The notes beneath the pieces were generated by a model. The model saw only the letters and a program-made list of their open reading frames with translations, had not been told where the DNA came from and searched no databases. A DNA stretch of 64,000 nucleotides from assembly GCF_019444005.1 (NCBI RefSeq), contig NZ_CP049304.1, positions 1,922,001-1,986,000 on the forward strand. The letters run 5' to 3'. Within the stretch, counting starts at the first letter, position 1; the number at the start of each line of letters is the position of its first letter. Shown piece after piece: positions 1-8,352 of the stretch. Both the position numbers and the translations under genes were made by a program. Source of the stretch: Liquorilactobacillus nagelii DSM 13675 (GTDB taxonomy: Bacteria > Bacillota > Bacilli > Lactobacillales > Lactobacillaceae).

Positions 1-398
1 ATCATACTGGTTTCTAAGTATAAAAACATTTTCAAAATTTTTTTGAAAGGAACATTTTTTGCGCCCATCACAAACACAAAATAATAAAAGAAACTTGGGT
101 CCATTGAACGCTGGTAGACACCCCAAAAGAGTAAGCCAAACAATAAAATAATTATGGCTTTCTCCCAATTCCAGCGATCAACCACAAATATTTTAACGGC
201 AACCAATGCACTAGCTAATTCAGCAATATTGGCCAATAACTCTTTTGAAACATAGACGCTGAACATTGTCCCACCAATAAAGTTGCTAATCAAATATGCG
301 GCTAATGCCAACAAATAAACCATTTCCGCAATTTGCGGCCAATTGTATTTAGTTTCTAGTCTTTCTGCAAGACTATTCTTTTTTAAAAATTTCACCAT
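1..398 (-). CDS. Polysaccharide polymerase-like membrane protein, N-terminal part (cut by window edge)
   Basis: The frame is open from an ATG at 398 to the window edge, giving about 132 residues of a longer protein. A GGTGGAG ribosome binding site lies 7 bases upstream of the ATG. The N-terminus is a short basic stretch (MVKFLKKN), followed by hydrophobic segments at roughly residues 25-45, 55-70 and 80-95, with WNWEKA and GAKNVPFKKILK loops between them. This layout and the position at the end of a glycosyltransferase cluster fit a Wzy-type repeat-unit polymerase or O-antigen-ligase-like protein. Family membership is inferred because the C-terminal part is outside the window. Confidence 0.6.
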   Translation of the reverse strand, partial: MVKFLKKNSLAERLETKYNWPQIAEMVYLLALAAYLISNFIGGTMFSVYVSKELLANIAELASALVAVKIFVVDRWNWEKAIIILLFGLLFWGVYQRSMDPSFFYYFVFVMGAKNVPFKKILKMFLYLETSM

Positions 399-439
399 TC
401 AATAACTCCACCTTAATTAGAAAATCTTTGAATTATAGT

Positions 440-1552
440 TCAATCCAATTCTTTTTCAACCGTTACTAAAGCTGCACCAATCACTTGATCCATATTATAG
501 TAACGATATTGTCCTAATCGACCACCGAAAATGATATTATCGGCTTTTGCATCGGCCAACTCTTTGTATTTTTTGTATAAAGCATTATTAGCGGAGTTAT
601 TGACTGGATAATACGGTTCATCCCCGCGATGCCAAGTTTTAGGATACTCACGGGTAATAATTGTTTTGTTCTTATCGCCTTTACCAAACTCAAAATGTTT
701 GTGCTCAATAATTCGAGTAAAAGGCGTTTTGGCATCGGTATAGTTCACGACTGCATTTCCTTGGAAATTATCTTGGTCAAGTTCTTCGGTTTCAAACTTC
801 AAACTGCGGTATTCCAGTTCACCATAACAGTAATCAAAATACTGATCAATCATCCCGGTAAACACTACTTTATCATAATTTTTAAGATACTCATCCTGAT
901 TGTTAAAGAAGTCGATGCCAGTCTCAACCGTGATTAAATCACTACTCAGCATCTTCTCAACAATTTGAGTATAACCGCCAATCGGAATTCCTTGATAAGG
1001 ATCATTAAAATAGTTATTATCATAGGTCAAACGCACCGGCAGGCGACGAATGATAAACGCTGGTAAATCTTTAGCTGAGCGACCCCACTGTTTTTCAGTA
1101 TAGCCCTTAATTAGTTTTTGATAAATATCAGTACCAACCAGTGAAATGGCTTGTTCTTCTAGATTTTCTGGCTTTTTCCCCTGTAAAACAGCTCGCTGTT
1201 CATCAATTTTAGCCAAAGCTTCTTGCGGCGTAACTACTCCCCAAAGTTTATTGAAAGTATTCATATTAAATGGTAAGTTATAAATTTCACCAAGATAGTT
1301 TGCAATGGGTGTATTGGTATACCGATTAAAGTCAGCAAACTGATGAACATAATCCCAAATTTTTTTATTAGCTGTATGGAAGATGTGTGCTCCATATTGA
1401 TGAACTTGAATTCCAGCAACTTCCTTAGTGTAAATATTACCGGCAATATGATTTCTTTTTTCAATTACCTTTACTTGATTGCCACGTTTAGCTGCCTCAT
1501 AAGCAAAAGTTGCGCCAAACAGGCCAGCACCTACTACTAAATATTTTTTCAT
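440..1552 (-). CDS. glf: UDP-galactopyranose mutase
   Basis: Flavoenzyme that interconverts UDP-galactopyranose and UDP-galactofuranose, the donor for galactofuranose residues in surface polysaccharide. The 370 residues begin with the FAD-binding fold (VVGAGLFGATFAYEAAKRG, about residues 6-24), followed by the family motifs HQYGAHIFHT (about 51-60) and the KQWGR and RLPVR region (about 154-173). The C-terminal GGRLGQYRYYNMDQVIGAAL segment is typical of Glf. Length matches the family. The start has GAGGTG 6 bases upstream. Its place beside a probable galactofuranosyltransferase (3719-4744) indicates that the polymer made here contains Galf. Confidence 0.95.
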   Translation of the reverse strand: MKKYLVVGAGLFGATFAYEAAKRGNQVKVIEKRNHIAGNIYTKEVAGIQVHQYGAHIFHTANKKIWDYVHQFADFNRYTNTPIANYLGEIYNLPFNMNTFNKLWGVVTPQEALAKIDEQRAVLQGKKPENLEEQAISLVGTDIYQKLIKGYTEKQWGRSAKDLPAFIIRRLPVRLTYDNNYFNDPYQGIPIGGYTQIVEKMLSSDLITVETGIDFFNNQDEYLKNYDKVVFTGMIDQYFDYCYGELEYRSLKFETEELDQDNFQGNAVVNYTDAKTPFTRIIEHKHFEFGKGDKNKTIITREYPKTWHRGDEPYYPVNNSANNALYKKYKELADAKADNIIFGGRLGQYRYYNMDQVIGAALVTVEKELD

Positions 1553-1593
1553 TTTTTCACCTCATTATAAAATTTAGGAGTTCAACCTGCTGG

Positions 1594-2559
1594 TTAAAAT
1601 CCTTTCCCACCTAAAATAAAAAATGTATCCGATAAAATTCTCCGACCTGTTGTTCCTTGATGCGGCAGATATCGCTTGACAAATTGCATTCGCTTTAATT
1701 TTGAACCATTTAATGCTTGATATACGGCCAATAACGACTGTTTAGATTGTCCATCATCAAGGTCATCAATAAACAGCCGATAGAGTTGGTTAATTTGTCT
1801 AACTGGCAATGATTTTATCGGCCAACTTTTATCAGACCATTTGCGCTGTAAATTTGCTATTTTCTTGTTCAACTTACTAGAACGCAAAACTGCAAAAAAA
1901 TCTTGTCCACCATATTGATTATTACCATGTTGCCGGTATTTAATCAGTGGCTCATTCACAAAAGCTATTTTTCCTAGTAATGCAGCTACTAAAGCTAGCC
2001 AATGATCATGCAAAAAAACATCTTTTAAATCAGCTCGACATGCATACTTTTTTAAATTGTTATCAACCATAACCGTGCAACCAGTTATATTATTAAAAAA
2101 AACAATTGACAATAAATCATGCGGACGTTGTTCCAACGATGGAGCGTGCAATAAGTTTAGTTTCCGATCCACAATCAATTTATTAGTATGTACTAAAAGA
2201 GGTGTAGCAGAATCATTTTGTTTTCTTAATTCTAACATAGCTGTTAGTGTAGCAGTTATTTTTGTTGGCAACCATACGTCATCTTGATCGCAAAACATAT
2301 AAAAGTCTGCTTGGATATTTCGAAAAAGTTCAAAAAAAGAACCGACCACACCGAGGTTTTCTCCATGCTTTCTCTGATATAAATGGACTCGTTCATCATT
2401 TTGTTGATACTTTTTAATAATCTTTAAAGTGTCATCCGTTGAACCATCATCGCGAATATATAGATTCCAATCTTGATCTGTTTGCTGTTGAATTGACTCA
2501 AGTTGCAACGGTAAATATTCTTGACCATTATAAGTTGACATTAAAATTGCAATTTTCAT
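1594..2559 (-). CDS. Glycosyltransferase family 2 (rhamnosyltransferase-like)
   Basis: A 321-residue GT-A fold enzyme predicted to add a sugar to the lipid-linked repeat unit at the cytoplasmic membrane. The N-terminal MSTYNGQEYLPLQLESIQQQ and RDDGSTDDT motifs (about residues 8-44) and DQDDVW (about 91-96, the metal-binding acidic motif) are classic GT2 signatures. The pattern resembles bacterial rhamnosyl- and galactosyltransferases of exopolysaccharide clusters; the actual sugar cannot be read from the sequence. The start codon overlaps the stop of the upstream gene by four bases (ATGA, 2556-2559), which implies translational coupling. Confidence 0.85.
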   Translation of the reverse strand: MKIAILMSTYNGQEYLPLQLESIQQQTDQDWNLYIRDDGSTDDTLKIIKKYQQNDERVHLYQRKHGENLGVVGSFFELFRNIQADFYMFCDQDDVWLPTKITATLTAMLELRKQNDSATPLLVHTNKLIVDRKLNLLHAPSLEQRPHDLLSIVFFNNITGCTVMVDNNLKKYACRADLKDVFLHDHWLALVAALLGKIAFVNEPLIKYRQHGNNQYGGQDFFAVLRSSKLNKKIANLQRKWSDKSWPIKSLPVRQINQLYRLFIDDLDDGQSKQSLLAVYQALNGSKLKRMQFVKRYLPHQGTTGRRILSDTFFILGGKGF

Positions 2560-3698
2560 TTGCTCTCCTTCTCACTACTGTACAAATCTAGTAAAGCCGC
2601 TGTGGTCCTTTCAAGTGTAAAACCTTTCTTACTCAAATAAGCTACTGCTCGAGAACTCTCAACTTTTTTATTTTGCTTTTTCTTACTCAGTTCTTTCATC
2701 TGGTTTGCCCAATTCTGGACAGCTACGGTTGACGTTATCTCTAATGGATGAACATTCTTCATCTCAAATAACTCTGGAGATTGGTTTTTTGAGACAATTG
2801 CTTGAGTTCCATTAGCCAAATTTTCGAGTAATGATAAAGATAAGCCCTCATATAGCGAAGGAAAAGCAAAAATATCAAAAGCATTTTGCATTTCTGCCAC
2901 ATTCTCAACATAACCTGTAAAAATAACATTATCAGTCAACTTATAAGCGGCTGTCTGACGCTTTATTTCTTCAAGGTTCTCGCCATCTCCAATCAGAACT
3001 AAAAAAGAATCCGGATGTTGTTGGTGAAATTGATTATAAGCTGCTAGCAAAAACTGATGATTCTTTTGACGCAAAAATCGACCACAATGTCCAATAACTA
3101 TTGAGTTTTCTGAAATTCCGTATTTTTTTCTGAACCGCTGAGCAGCAGTACTCATATACAGGTACTTTTTCAATAAAATTCCGTTATAAATAAACTTAAA
3201 ATTTGACTGGGTTTGTAATTTCCTGGAATAGAAAAAATCAGCTGCATATTGCGAACACGCAATAAAATCAGTTCCATCATGCGCGGCTACTTTCATTCCT
3301 AAGTGGTGGGCCAGCTTTTTTAATTTGCCATATTGTCCTCGTTGATCTGAGTGTGAGTGAATGATAATTCGTCGATATCCAATATGCTTAGCCAGCATAA
3401 TCGGCAAGAAGTTGTGCAACGAGTCCAAATGAAGATGAATGGTTTTGCTGTATTTCAAATTTAACTTTAAAGCTCGCTTAAGTTCTGTGAAATGCTGAAA
3501 GGGTCCTTTTTTCAACTGCTTAATCTCGGTGTAATTTCCAATTTGTTTTAAATCACGCGCTGGTTTAGCATTAGCAATATTGATAAAACGAAAACTCCAG
3601 CCAAGACCTGTCAACCGCTGATAATTTCTTTTTACAAAAGTTGTAATTCCATTATTTGCGTTAAAACTGCCTAAAACTACTATTGTTTGGTCATTCAT
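2556..3698 (-). CDS. Glycosyltransferase family 4 (GT-B fold) for exopolysaccharide
   Basis: A 380-residue retaining glycosyltransferase. The N-terminal half carries the acceptor domain (LGSFNANNGITTFVKRNYQRL). The C-terminal half has the donor-binding pattern: GHCGRFLRQKNHQFLL, then LIGDGENLEEI, FTGYVENVAEM and FPSLYEGLSLSLLENLANG, which holds the E-x7-E nucleotide-sugar signature. A GAGGG site 6 bases upstream supports the ATG at 3698. It is 20 bases downstream of the galactofuranosyltransferase-like gene and overlaps the GT2 gene. Sugar specificity is unknown. Confidence 0.85.
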   Translation of the reverse strand: MNDQTIVVLGSFNANNGITTFVKRNYQRLTGLGWSFRFINIANAKPARDLKQIGNYTEIKQLKKGPFQHFTELKRALKLNLKYSKTIHLHLDSLHNFLPIMLAKHIGYRRIIIHSHSDQRGQYGKLKKLAHHLGMKVAAHDGTDFIACSQYAADFFYSRKLQTQSNFKFIYNGILLKKYLYMSTAAQRFRKKYGISENSIVIGHCGRFLRQKNHQFLLAAYNQFHQQHPDSFLVLIGDGENLEEIKRQTAAYKLTDNVIFTGYVENVAEMQNAFDIFAFPSLYEGLSLSLLENLANGTQAIVSKNQSPELFEMKNVHPLEITSTVAVQNWANQMKELSKKKQNKKVESSRAVAYLSKKGFTLERTTAALLDLYSSEKESK

Positions 3699-3718
3699 AT
3701 TTTTCCCTCACAAACCTG

Positions 3719-4744
3719 CTAATTTCTAGTTCCAGCTGTTTGTTGCATTAAATTACGAATAGCTTTTTTTATGAAAGAACCATTTCTCAACAACTTACCA
3801 ATTTTTAGAGCATTTTGCTTATACGATTGATATTGCTGCTGATCAATTTTCGTTAGTACTTGGTCAAGTTCATTCAAATCCGCAACTGCTAAACCAACTT
3901 GATTAACTTCAATAAATTTTGCAGCAGCTGCCTTTTTCCAAACAATTACTGGAATTCCGCTACTGAGATAAAGTGATGTTTTATGTGGCATATTATATTT
4001 CATGTATTCACCAAAATCACCATCACACCTAGTTAACGAATCTCCATTCCAAACTAAACCAAAATTAGTTTTTAAGTACTTTGGTAATTGATCTGCTGGA
4101 TAAATTCCTTGATAATTAATATTCTTAGGATAAACGGATGCTTGATTAGGACCAAAAAGATCCAAACGGCTGGCCTTTAAATTTATCCTCTGTAAAAAAC
4201 CAGCACCCTTTAAATTACCAGCAAAACAAATTGATTGGTCATAAAAAAATGATTCTTGTTCAGCATTTGGATTAAGATAATCAAAAATTCCCAGTTCTTC
4301 TAAAGGAACCGTTACCCCATTTTCTTGTAACCACTGATGCATTGCTGCATTGTGAACAACCATGCCGTCGGTACTATTAAAGATTGCTAGTTCTTTTTTT
4401 TGATAACTTGAATCTCCCTTATAAGCCCGCAAACTTTCGATGTCATGAACAATAAAATAAATTTTTGCTTTCGTATATTTTCTAATAGCTCGAATAAATC
4501 GCTGAGTTAAAAAGATTGAATAGATTGGATATTGGAAAACTAGGTTATCAATTTTTTTGCCACGAAAAACTTTATTTAAACCAATCAATGCATATAATAA
4601 CTTTTTAACTTTGTTTCGTGAAAGTTCTAAGTTTAATGGCTCGAATCCCTCTTTAATCAAGATCTTTTCAATATCATTTTTAGCTTTAGGTCCGGCATCC
4701 TTGTTATCCTTATTAACAATTGATGACATAATAACATTTTTCAT
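3719..4744 (-). CDS. Probable galactofuranosyltransferase
   Basis: A 341-residue cytoplasmic glycosyltransferase of the type often annotated as beta-1,6-galactofuranosyltransferase in lactic acid bacteria. Visible landmarks are KIYFIVHDIESLRAYKG (about residues 93-109), DGMVVHNAAMHQWL, FAGNLKGAGFL, WNGDSL and YMKYNMPHKTSLYLSSGIPVIVWKKAA near the C-terminus, a GT-B donor site lacking the usual GT4 E-x7-E. GGAG precedes the ATG by 6 bases. The glf gene three genes downstream supports use of UDP-Galf. The exact linkage is not deducible. Confidence 0.7.
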   Translation of the reverse strand: MKNVIMSSIVNKDNKDAGPKAKNDIEKILIKEGFEPLNLELSRNKVKKLLYALIGLNKVFRGKKIDNLVFQYPIYSIFLTQRFIRAIRKYTKAKIYFIVHDIESLRAYKGDSSYQKKELAIFNSTDGMVVHNAAMHQWLQENGVTVPLEELGIFDYLNPNAEQESFFYDQSICFAGNLKGAGFLQRINLKASRLDLFGPNQASVYPKNINYQGIYPADQLPKYLKTNFGLVWNGDSLTRCDGDFGEYMKYNMPHKTSLYLSSGIPVIVWKKAAAAKFIEVNQVGLAVADLNELDQVLTKIDQQQYQSYKQNALKIGKLLRNGSFIKKAIRNLMQQTAGTRN

Positions 4745-4767
4745 TGATTTCTCCTATGTTTATACTG

Positions 4768-5592
4768 TTACGACTGTTTTATTCCAACATTATGCTTGTC
4801 ACGATCATTTTTCTTTGGTGGCTGCATGTAATCACCATAAAGTTGTTTTAAATACTCATCGTAAAAAAACGTTCCTGTAAATTGTGTATCTTCAAATGCA
4901 TACTTTTTCAATCGATCATAAAACTTTCGAGGGAACATTTCATTTAGTTTATATGCTCCCATAAAGTTGACTGCATAAGGGCAATCCTGGTAACGATATT
5001 TGCGTAAATCCCGATCTAAAAGTTGCATCATTTTTAATTCTTTCAGAAATTTATCTGATCGAATTAACCGTCCAAATTTAATAACAACTTTTTCAAAAGA
5101 AGTTCGATTTGGGTTGTTTAAAGCAACACCATTTGATAACTGTGATAATTTTAATAACGCTCGATCAATCATTAACTTTGTACCATGAATTTTTCGAACA
5201 AATTTATTTGCGGGCATTCCATCCAACGGGAAAATATCAATCCATGGGTAGATGATTTCTTTACTCGCAACATTATTATTAACTAATTCAATACTTTGAT
5301 CAATAACTTTTGCTGGATAGTCATGATTGCTATTAAAACGAAAATCCAACAACTTAAGATTGTCGTCTTTTAGATTCAAAACTAATTGGCAAAAGCGATC
5401 ATAGTCATTACGCGACATGCCAAAATCGATATCATCATCCCACGGAATAAAGCCATGGTGACGAATAGCCCCTAACATAGTTCCACCAAGCATAATATAT
5501 TTAATTTGATTCTGGTCGCAAATAGCAATGATTTTCTTAGCTAAGTTTAATTCAATTTGTTGCAATTTCTTTATATCTTTTTGACTATGCAT
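4768..5592 (-). CDS. LicD-family phosphotransferase
   Basis: A 274-residue LicD/fukutin-type nucleotidyl- or phosphotransferase that decorates surface glycans with a phospho-substituent; phosphocholine is the classic one, but other alcohols are known. The core signature is intact near the N-terminus: YIMLGGTMLGAIRHHGFIPWDDDIDFGMSRNDYDRF (about residues 33-68 in two blocks), including the acidic DDDID cluster needed for catalysis. AAGGTG lies 6 bases before the ATG. No choline uptake or activation genes are visible, so the substituent is unknown. Confidence 0.85.
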   Translation of the reverse strand: MHSQKDIKKLQQIELNLAKKIIAICDQNQIKYIMLGGTMLGAIRHHGFIPWDDDIDFGMSRNDYDRFCQLVLNLKDDNLKLLDFRFNSNHDYPAKVIDQSIELVNNNVASKEIIYPWIDIFPLDGMPANKFVRKIHGTKLMIDRALLKLSQLSNGVALNNPNRTSFEKVVIKFGRLIRSDKFLKELKMMQLLDRDLRKYRYQDCPYAVNFMGAYKLNEMFPRKFYDRLKKYAFEDTQFTGTFFYDEYLKQLYGDYMQPPKKNDRDKHNVGIKQS

Positions 5593-5837
5593 AATTACAC
5601 CTTAATCTCCTAATAAAACTTACTTAACAACTATCCGATACTGTTTTCAATAGCGGTCCTTACATAACCATACAATATATCACTACTTCAAACACTCTAA
5701 ATTTCAACATAAATGGCGAAAGCAATAAAATTGCCTCCGCCATTTATTCCACCGTTACTAATTCTACAACCTGACTAACTTTCAGTTATTAAATTTCAAT
5801 TTTTAAAAACTAAAAGACAAAGGGCTGCTTTTAATAC
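5593..5837 (-). repeat. Intergenic hairpin between EPS genes
   Basis: This 245-base gap interrupts an otherwise tight gene cluster. It holds a strong inverted repeat: AAATGGCG (5711-5718) pairs with CGCCATTT (5738-5745), and inside it GCAAT (5722-5726) pairs with ATTGC (5730-5734). No uridine-rich run follows on either strand, so it is not a standard terminator. It may stabilise or process the mRNA, or mark a junction where cassette genes were exchanged. No ORF is supported here. Confidence 0.55.
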
Positions 5838-6620
5838 CTAATCACTAGTGCCTTTAATTTTCCGGTAAATAAAACTAGCAATTTTTTTAATCCAGTGCTG
5901 ATTGCCCATAAACATTACGGGTACTTCAACATATTTAATTTGGTTTTTCTCAATCCAAACATCTAACAAAATTTCACCGACAAAACCATAAATTCGTTTT
6001 TCATAGTCAGTATAACTACTGATATCTACCCGTTTTTCAATTTCAGGTAAGATTTGAAATAGCCATTCTGTATAATTATCAAATAAATCAGCTCGCGCAA
6101 TCAACATATTAAACATATGTACTGCCCTTTTCTGAACCATCTTATCAAAAGCTGGTAAATATTCTGGACACTTTTCTGAAATGACCTGCCGAGCAAGTTG
6201 CAGGCCTTCAATATGATGAACATGTTCATAATGTGACCATGATGTTTCAATATAGTAATTGCGTTTCCGTGGCAAAATCATTGGCGCTTTTTTTAGTAAC
6301 TTTTCCAATGTTTCCGAGGTCATAATATCCGCAAATTTTCCAGCGTAAGATTTAAAGAAATTTCGTTTACCATTGGAAAAATAACGCCGATAGTGGACTA
6401 GCCCCTTTACGTCAGCTGTTCGATTTTTCCATGCCCAATATTGAGCGGTCAATTCACAATAATTAGGATTCTTTACAGCAATATTATCACCAGTATTATC
6501 ACGGACAAAACCAGTGAACTTTTCGTCAGCTGTCCCAACTTGGATTGGAACATACATTCGATCTTGTGGCAGTTTGACTAATTTGTGACTAACGATATAA
6601 ACCTCAGCTTTCAAGGTCAA
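5838..6620 (-). CDS. DUF4422-family exopolysaccharide glycosyltransferase
   Basis: A 260-residue protein of the DUF4422 family, found in capsule and exopolysaccharide clusters and regarded as a putative glycosyltransferase. Signature segments are VYIVSHK near the N-terminus, NPNYCELTAQYWAWKN (about 53-68), VKGLVHYRRYFS (about 75-86) and a central ILPRKRNYYIET block; FMGNQHWIKK lies near the C-terminus. No ATG is available. The start is a TTG at 6620 preceded by AGGAAAG; a second TTG at 6614 is also possible. It follows the priming transferase with a 14-base gap. Confidence 0.8.
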   Translation of the reverse strand: MTLKAEVYIVSHKLVKLPQDRMYVPIQVGTADEKFTGFVRDNTGDNIAVKNPNYCELTAQYWAWKNRTADVKGLVHYRRYFSNGKRNFFKSYAGKFADIMTSETLEKLLKKAPMILPRKRNYYIETSWSHYEHVHHIEGLQLARQVISEKCPEYLPAFDKMVQKRAVHMFNMLIARADLFDNYTEWLFQILPEIEKRVDISSYTDYEKRIYGFVGEILLDVWIEKNQIKYVEVPVMFMGNQHWIKKIASFIYRKIKGTSD

Positions 6621-6634
6621 ACCTACTTTCCTAT

Positions 6635-7279
6635 TTAATAAGCACCTTCACCCTTAAAAATGCTCATAACGTTTTTTAACAAAATTTTTGTGTCAAATAA
6701 AAAAGATGCATGATCAACATAATATAATTCATAGTTACATCTTTCCGGGTAGTTAATATTGCTTCGCCCGGAGGCCTGCCAATATCCCATTGCACCTGGT
6801 GTTACTGACAAGAACTTATCAACCCGCTTCCCGTATTCCTGCAATTCCTCTTGAATTATCGGTCGGGGTCCAATCAATGTCATGTCACCCTTTAAGATGT
6901 TAATAAATTGTGGTAGTTCATCAATTGAGGTTTTTCGCAAAAACTTTCCTAGTTTCGTTATCCGTGGGTCAATTTCCGGTGGAAGTTTATAACTATTTTC
7001 AACATACTTTTGATATAGTTCCGGATTGTGGTGTAATTTTTTTTCAGCTCCAACGACCATTGATCTAAATTTATAAATAAAGAACTTCTGCCCGCCTTTT
7101 CCAACCCGTTCCTGTTTATAAAAAAGTGGTCCACGGTTCTCACCAAAGCTGTAAACTATTAATAATAACAAGAACAATGGAATCATGCAGGTCAGTGCAA
7201 TCAAGGCAATGATGATGTCAATTACTCTTTTGACGAATAGATATAATTTCTTGTCTGCCGTCCTGTTTTCTTGACTCAT
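6635..7279 (-). CDS. Undecaprenyl-phosphate sugar phosphotransferase (priming glycosyltransferase)
   Basis: Starts repeat-unit synthesis by moving a sugar-1-phosphate from a UDP-sugar onto undecaprenyl phosphate. The 214 residues have one N-terminal membrane segment (about 18-42), then the bacterial sugar transferase domain: GPLFYKQERVGKGG, FIYKFRSMV, DPRITKLGKFLRKTSIDELPQFINILKGDM and LIGPRP, ending in the LSVTPGAMGYWQASGR block. Its length corresponds to the catalytic core type without the large N-terminal polytopic domain. It is the first gene after a good promoter (7349-7377). GGAG precedes the ATG. Confidence 0.93.
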   Translation of the reverse strand: MSQENRTADKKLYLFVKRVIDIIIALIALTCMIPLFLLLLIVYSFGENRGPLFYKQERVGKGGQKFFIYKFRSMVVGAEKKLHHNPELYQKYVENSYKLPPEIDPRITKLGKFLRKTSIDELPQFINILKGDMTLIGPRPIIQEELQEYGKRVDKFLSVTPGAMGYWQASGRSNINYPERCNYELYYVDHASFLFDTKILLKNVMSIFKGEGAY

Positions 7280-7348
7280 TTTTTTCTCCTGTAAAAACTC
7301 TTAAAATACCACCTTATAGCTTAATAATGATGGACGTACATAAGATGT

Positions 7349-7377
7349 ATTATAATACCATTCTTTTTATTTAGCAA
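7349..7377 (-). promoter_or_regulatory. Promoter of the exopolysaccharide gene run
   Basis: On the - strand, TTGCTA (-35, 7372-7377) and a consensus TATAAT (-10, 7349-7354) are separated by 17 bases. The promoter sits about 70 bases before the priming glycosyltransferase and faces into the cluster, so the cluster from there leftward can be transcribed independently. Confidence 0.7.
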
Positions 7378-7423
7378 TTATCTGCCCAAGTTGTTGTCAT
7401 CAAGTACGCATCTTTCAATAAAA

Positions 7424-7453
7424 TTAAAAAAAGCTGATTTTTAACCAGCTTTT
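7424..7453 (-). terminator. Terminator after thrB
   Basis: On the - strand AAAAGCTG pairs with CAGCTTTT and is followed by a T run continuing into TTTAATTTT. It lies 15 bases after the thrB stop and separates the threonine genes from the exopolysaccharide promoter. Confidence 0.85.
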
Positions 7454-7467
7454 CTCTTTCTCATTAA

Positions 7468-8340
7468 TTATTTTACAACCACTCCTTGTCGTTCAACTTT
7501 CAACTGAAGTAATTCTCCATTCAAATCACTGTTCGCGACCAGGTCTATAAATCGTTGCCTATGGTTTGAATCAATCACTGTCATTGTCGTCGGACCTGCT
7601 CCACTTAAATAGGTAGCAATTGCTCCAGCTTGATGCCCCAAATCTCTTAAAGCAGCTAAATGCGGCACTAACTTTGCACGGTATCGCTCATGAAATTGAT
7701 CTAGCTCCATCAAATAACCAGCCTGCTCTAAATCTCCGGCAAACAAAGCAGCCACCAAAGTATTACCAATGCTACTGGCCTCGACTGCTTTTTTAAAAAC
7801 CAGCTTTTCAGGCAACACAGACCGACTAGCTGAAGTTAATAACTCAGTCGGGGGAATAAAAGCCATCAAAGCTACTTCAGGAAAATGTCCCTTTAAGCTA
7901 AAAACCCGTTGATCAGGTGTATAAGTTGATATCGTCAAATCACCCAAAATTGCCGGTGCAACATTGTCCGGATGACCTTCAATTTTAGTCGCTAATTGTA
8001 GTTTCTCCCGATTGTCGAGATTTAAATTTGCTAATCGATTCGCTAATTCAAGTCCGGCAATAATTGCTGATGAACTGCTGCCAAGCCCACGTGCCAACGG
8101 AATCTCAGAGATCACCTTTAAATAATGTGGCTTTATATTAGGCGCAATCTGCAGTGCCGTTTTAACAATTAGGTTACGATCATCAGTTGGCACATCATCT
8201 CCCAACTGATGATCAACTTGCCAAACACTTTGAGCTTCGCCGACTTCGACCGTTAAATACTTAGAAACAGCAATTCCAATTGAATCAAAACCCGGTCCAA
8301 GATTAGCACTTGTAGCTGGAACAATTATCTTAAAACCCAT
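7468..8340 (-). CDS. thrB: Homoserine kinase
   Basis: Phosphorylates L-homoserine to O-phosphohomoserine, the penultimate step of threonine synthesis. The 290-residue GHMP-family protein begins with VPATSANLGPGFDSIGIA (about residues 6-23) and carries the ATP-binding IPLARGLGSSSSAIIAGLELA (about 81-101) and, near the C-terminus, YLSGAGPTTM. A GGTGAG site precedes the ATG. It follows hom by 12 bases and ends at a terminator, so hom-thrB is one transcription unit. Confidence 0.95.
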   Translation of the reverse strand: MGFKIIVPATSANLGPGFDSIGIAVSKYLTVEVGEAQSVWQVDHQLGDDVPTDDRNLIVKTALQIAPNIKPHYLKVISEIPLARGLGSSSSAIIAGLELANRLANLNLDNREKLQLATKIEGHPDNVAPAILGDLTISTYTPDQRVFSLKGHFPEVALMAFIPPTELLTSASRSVLPEKLVFKKAVEASSIGNTLVAALFAGDLEQAGYLMELDQFHERYRAKLVPHLAALRDLGHQAGAIATYLSGAGPTTMTVIDSNHRQRFIDLVANSDLNGELLQLKVERQGVVVK

Positions 8341-8352
8341 ATTTTCTCACCT

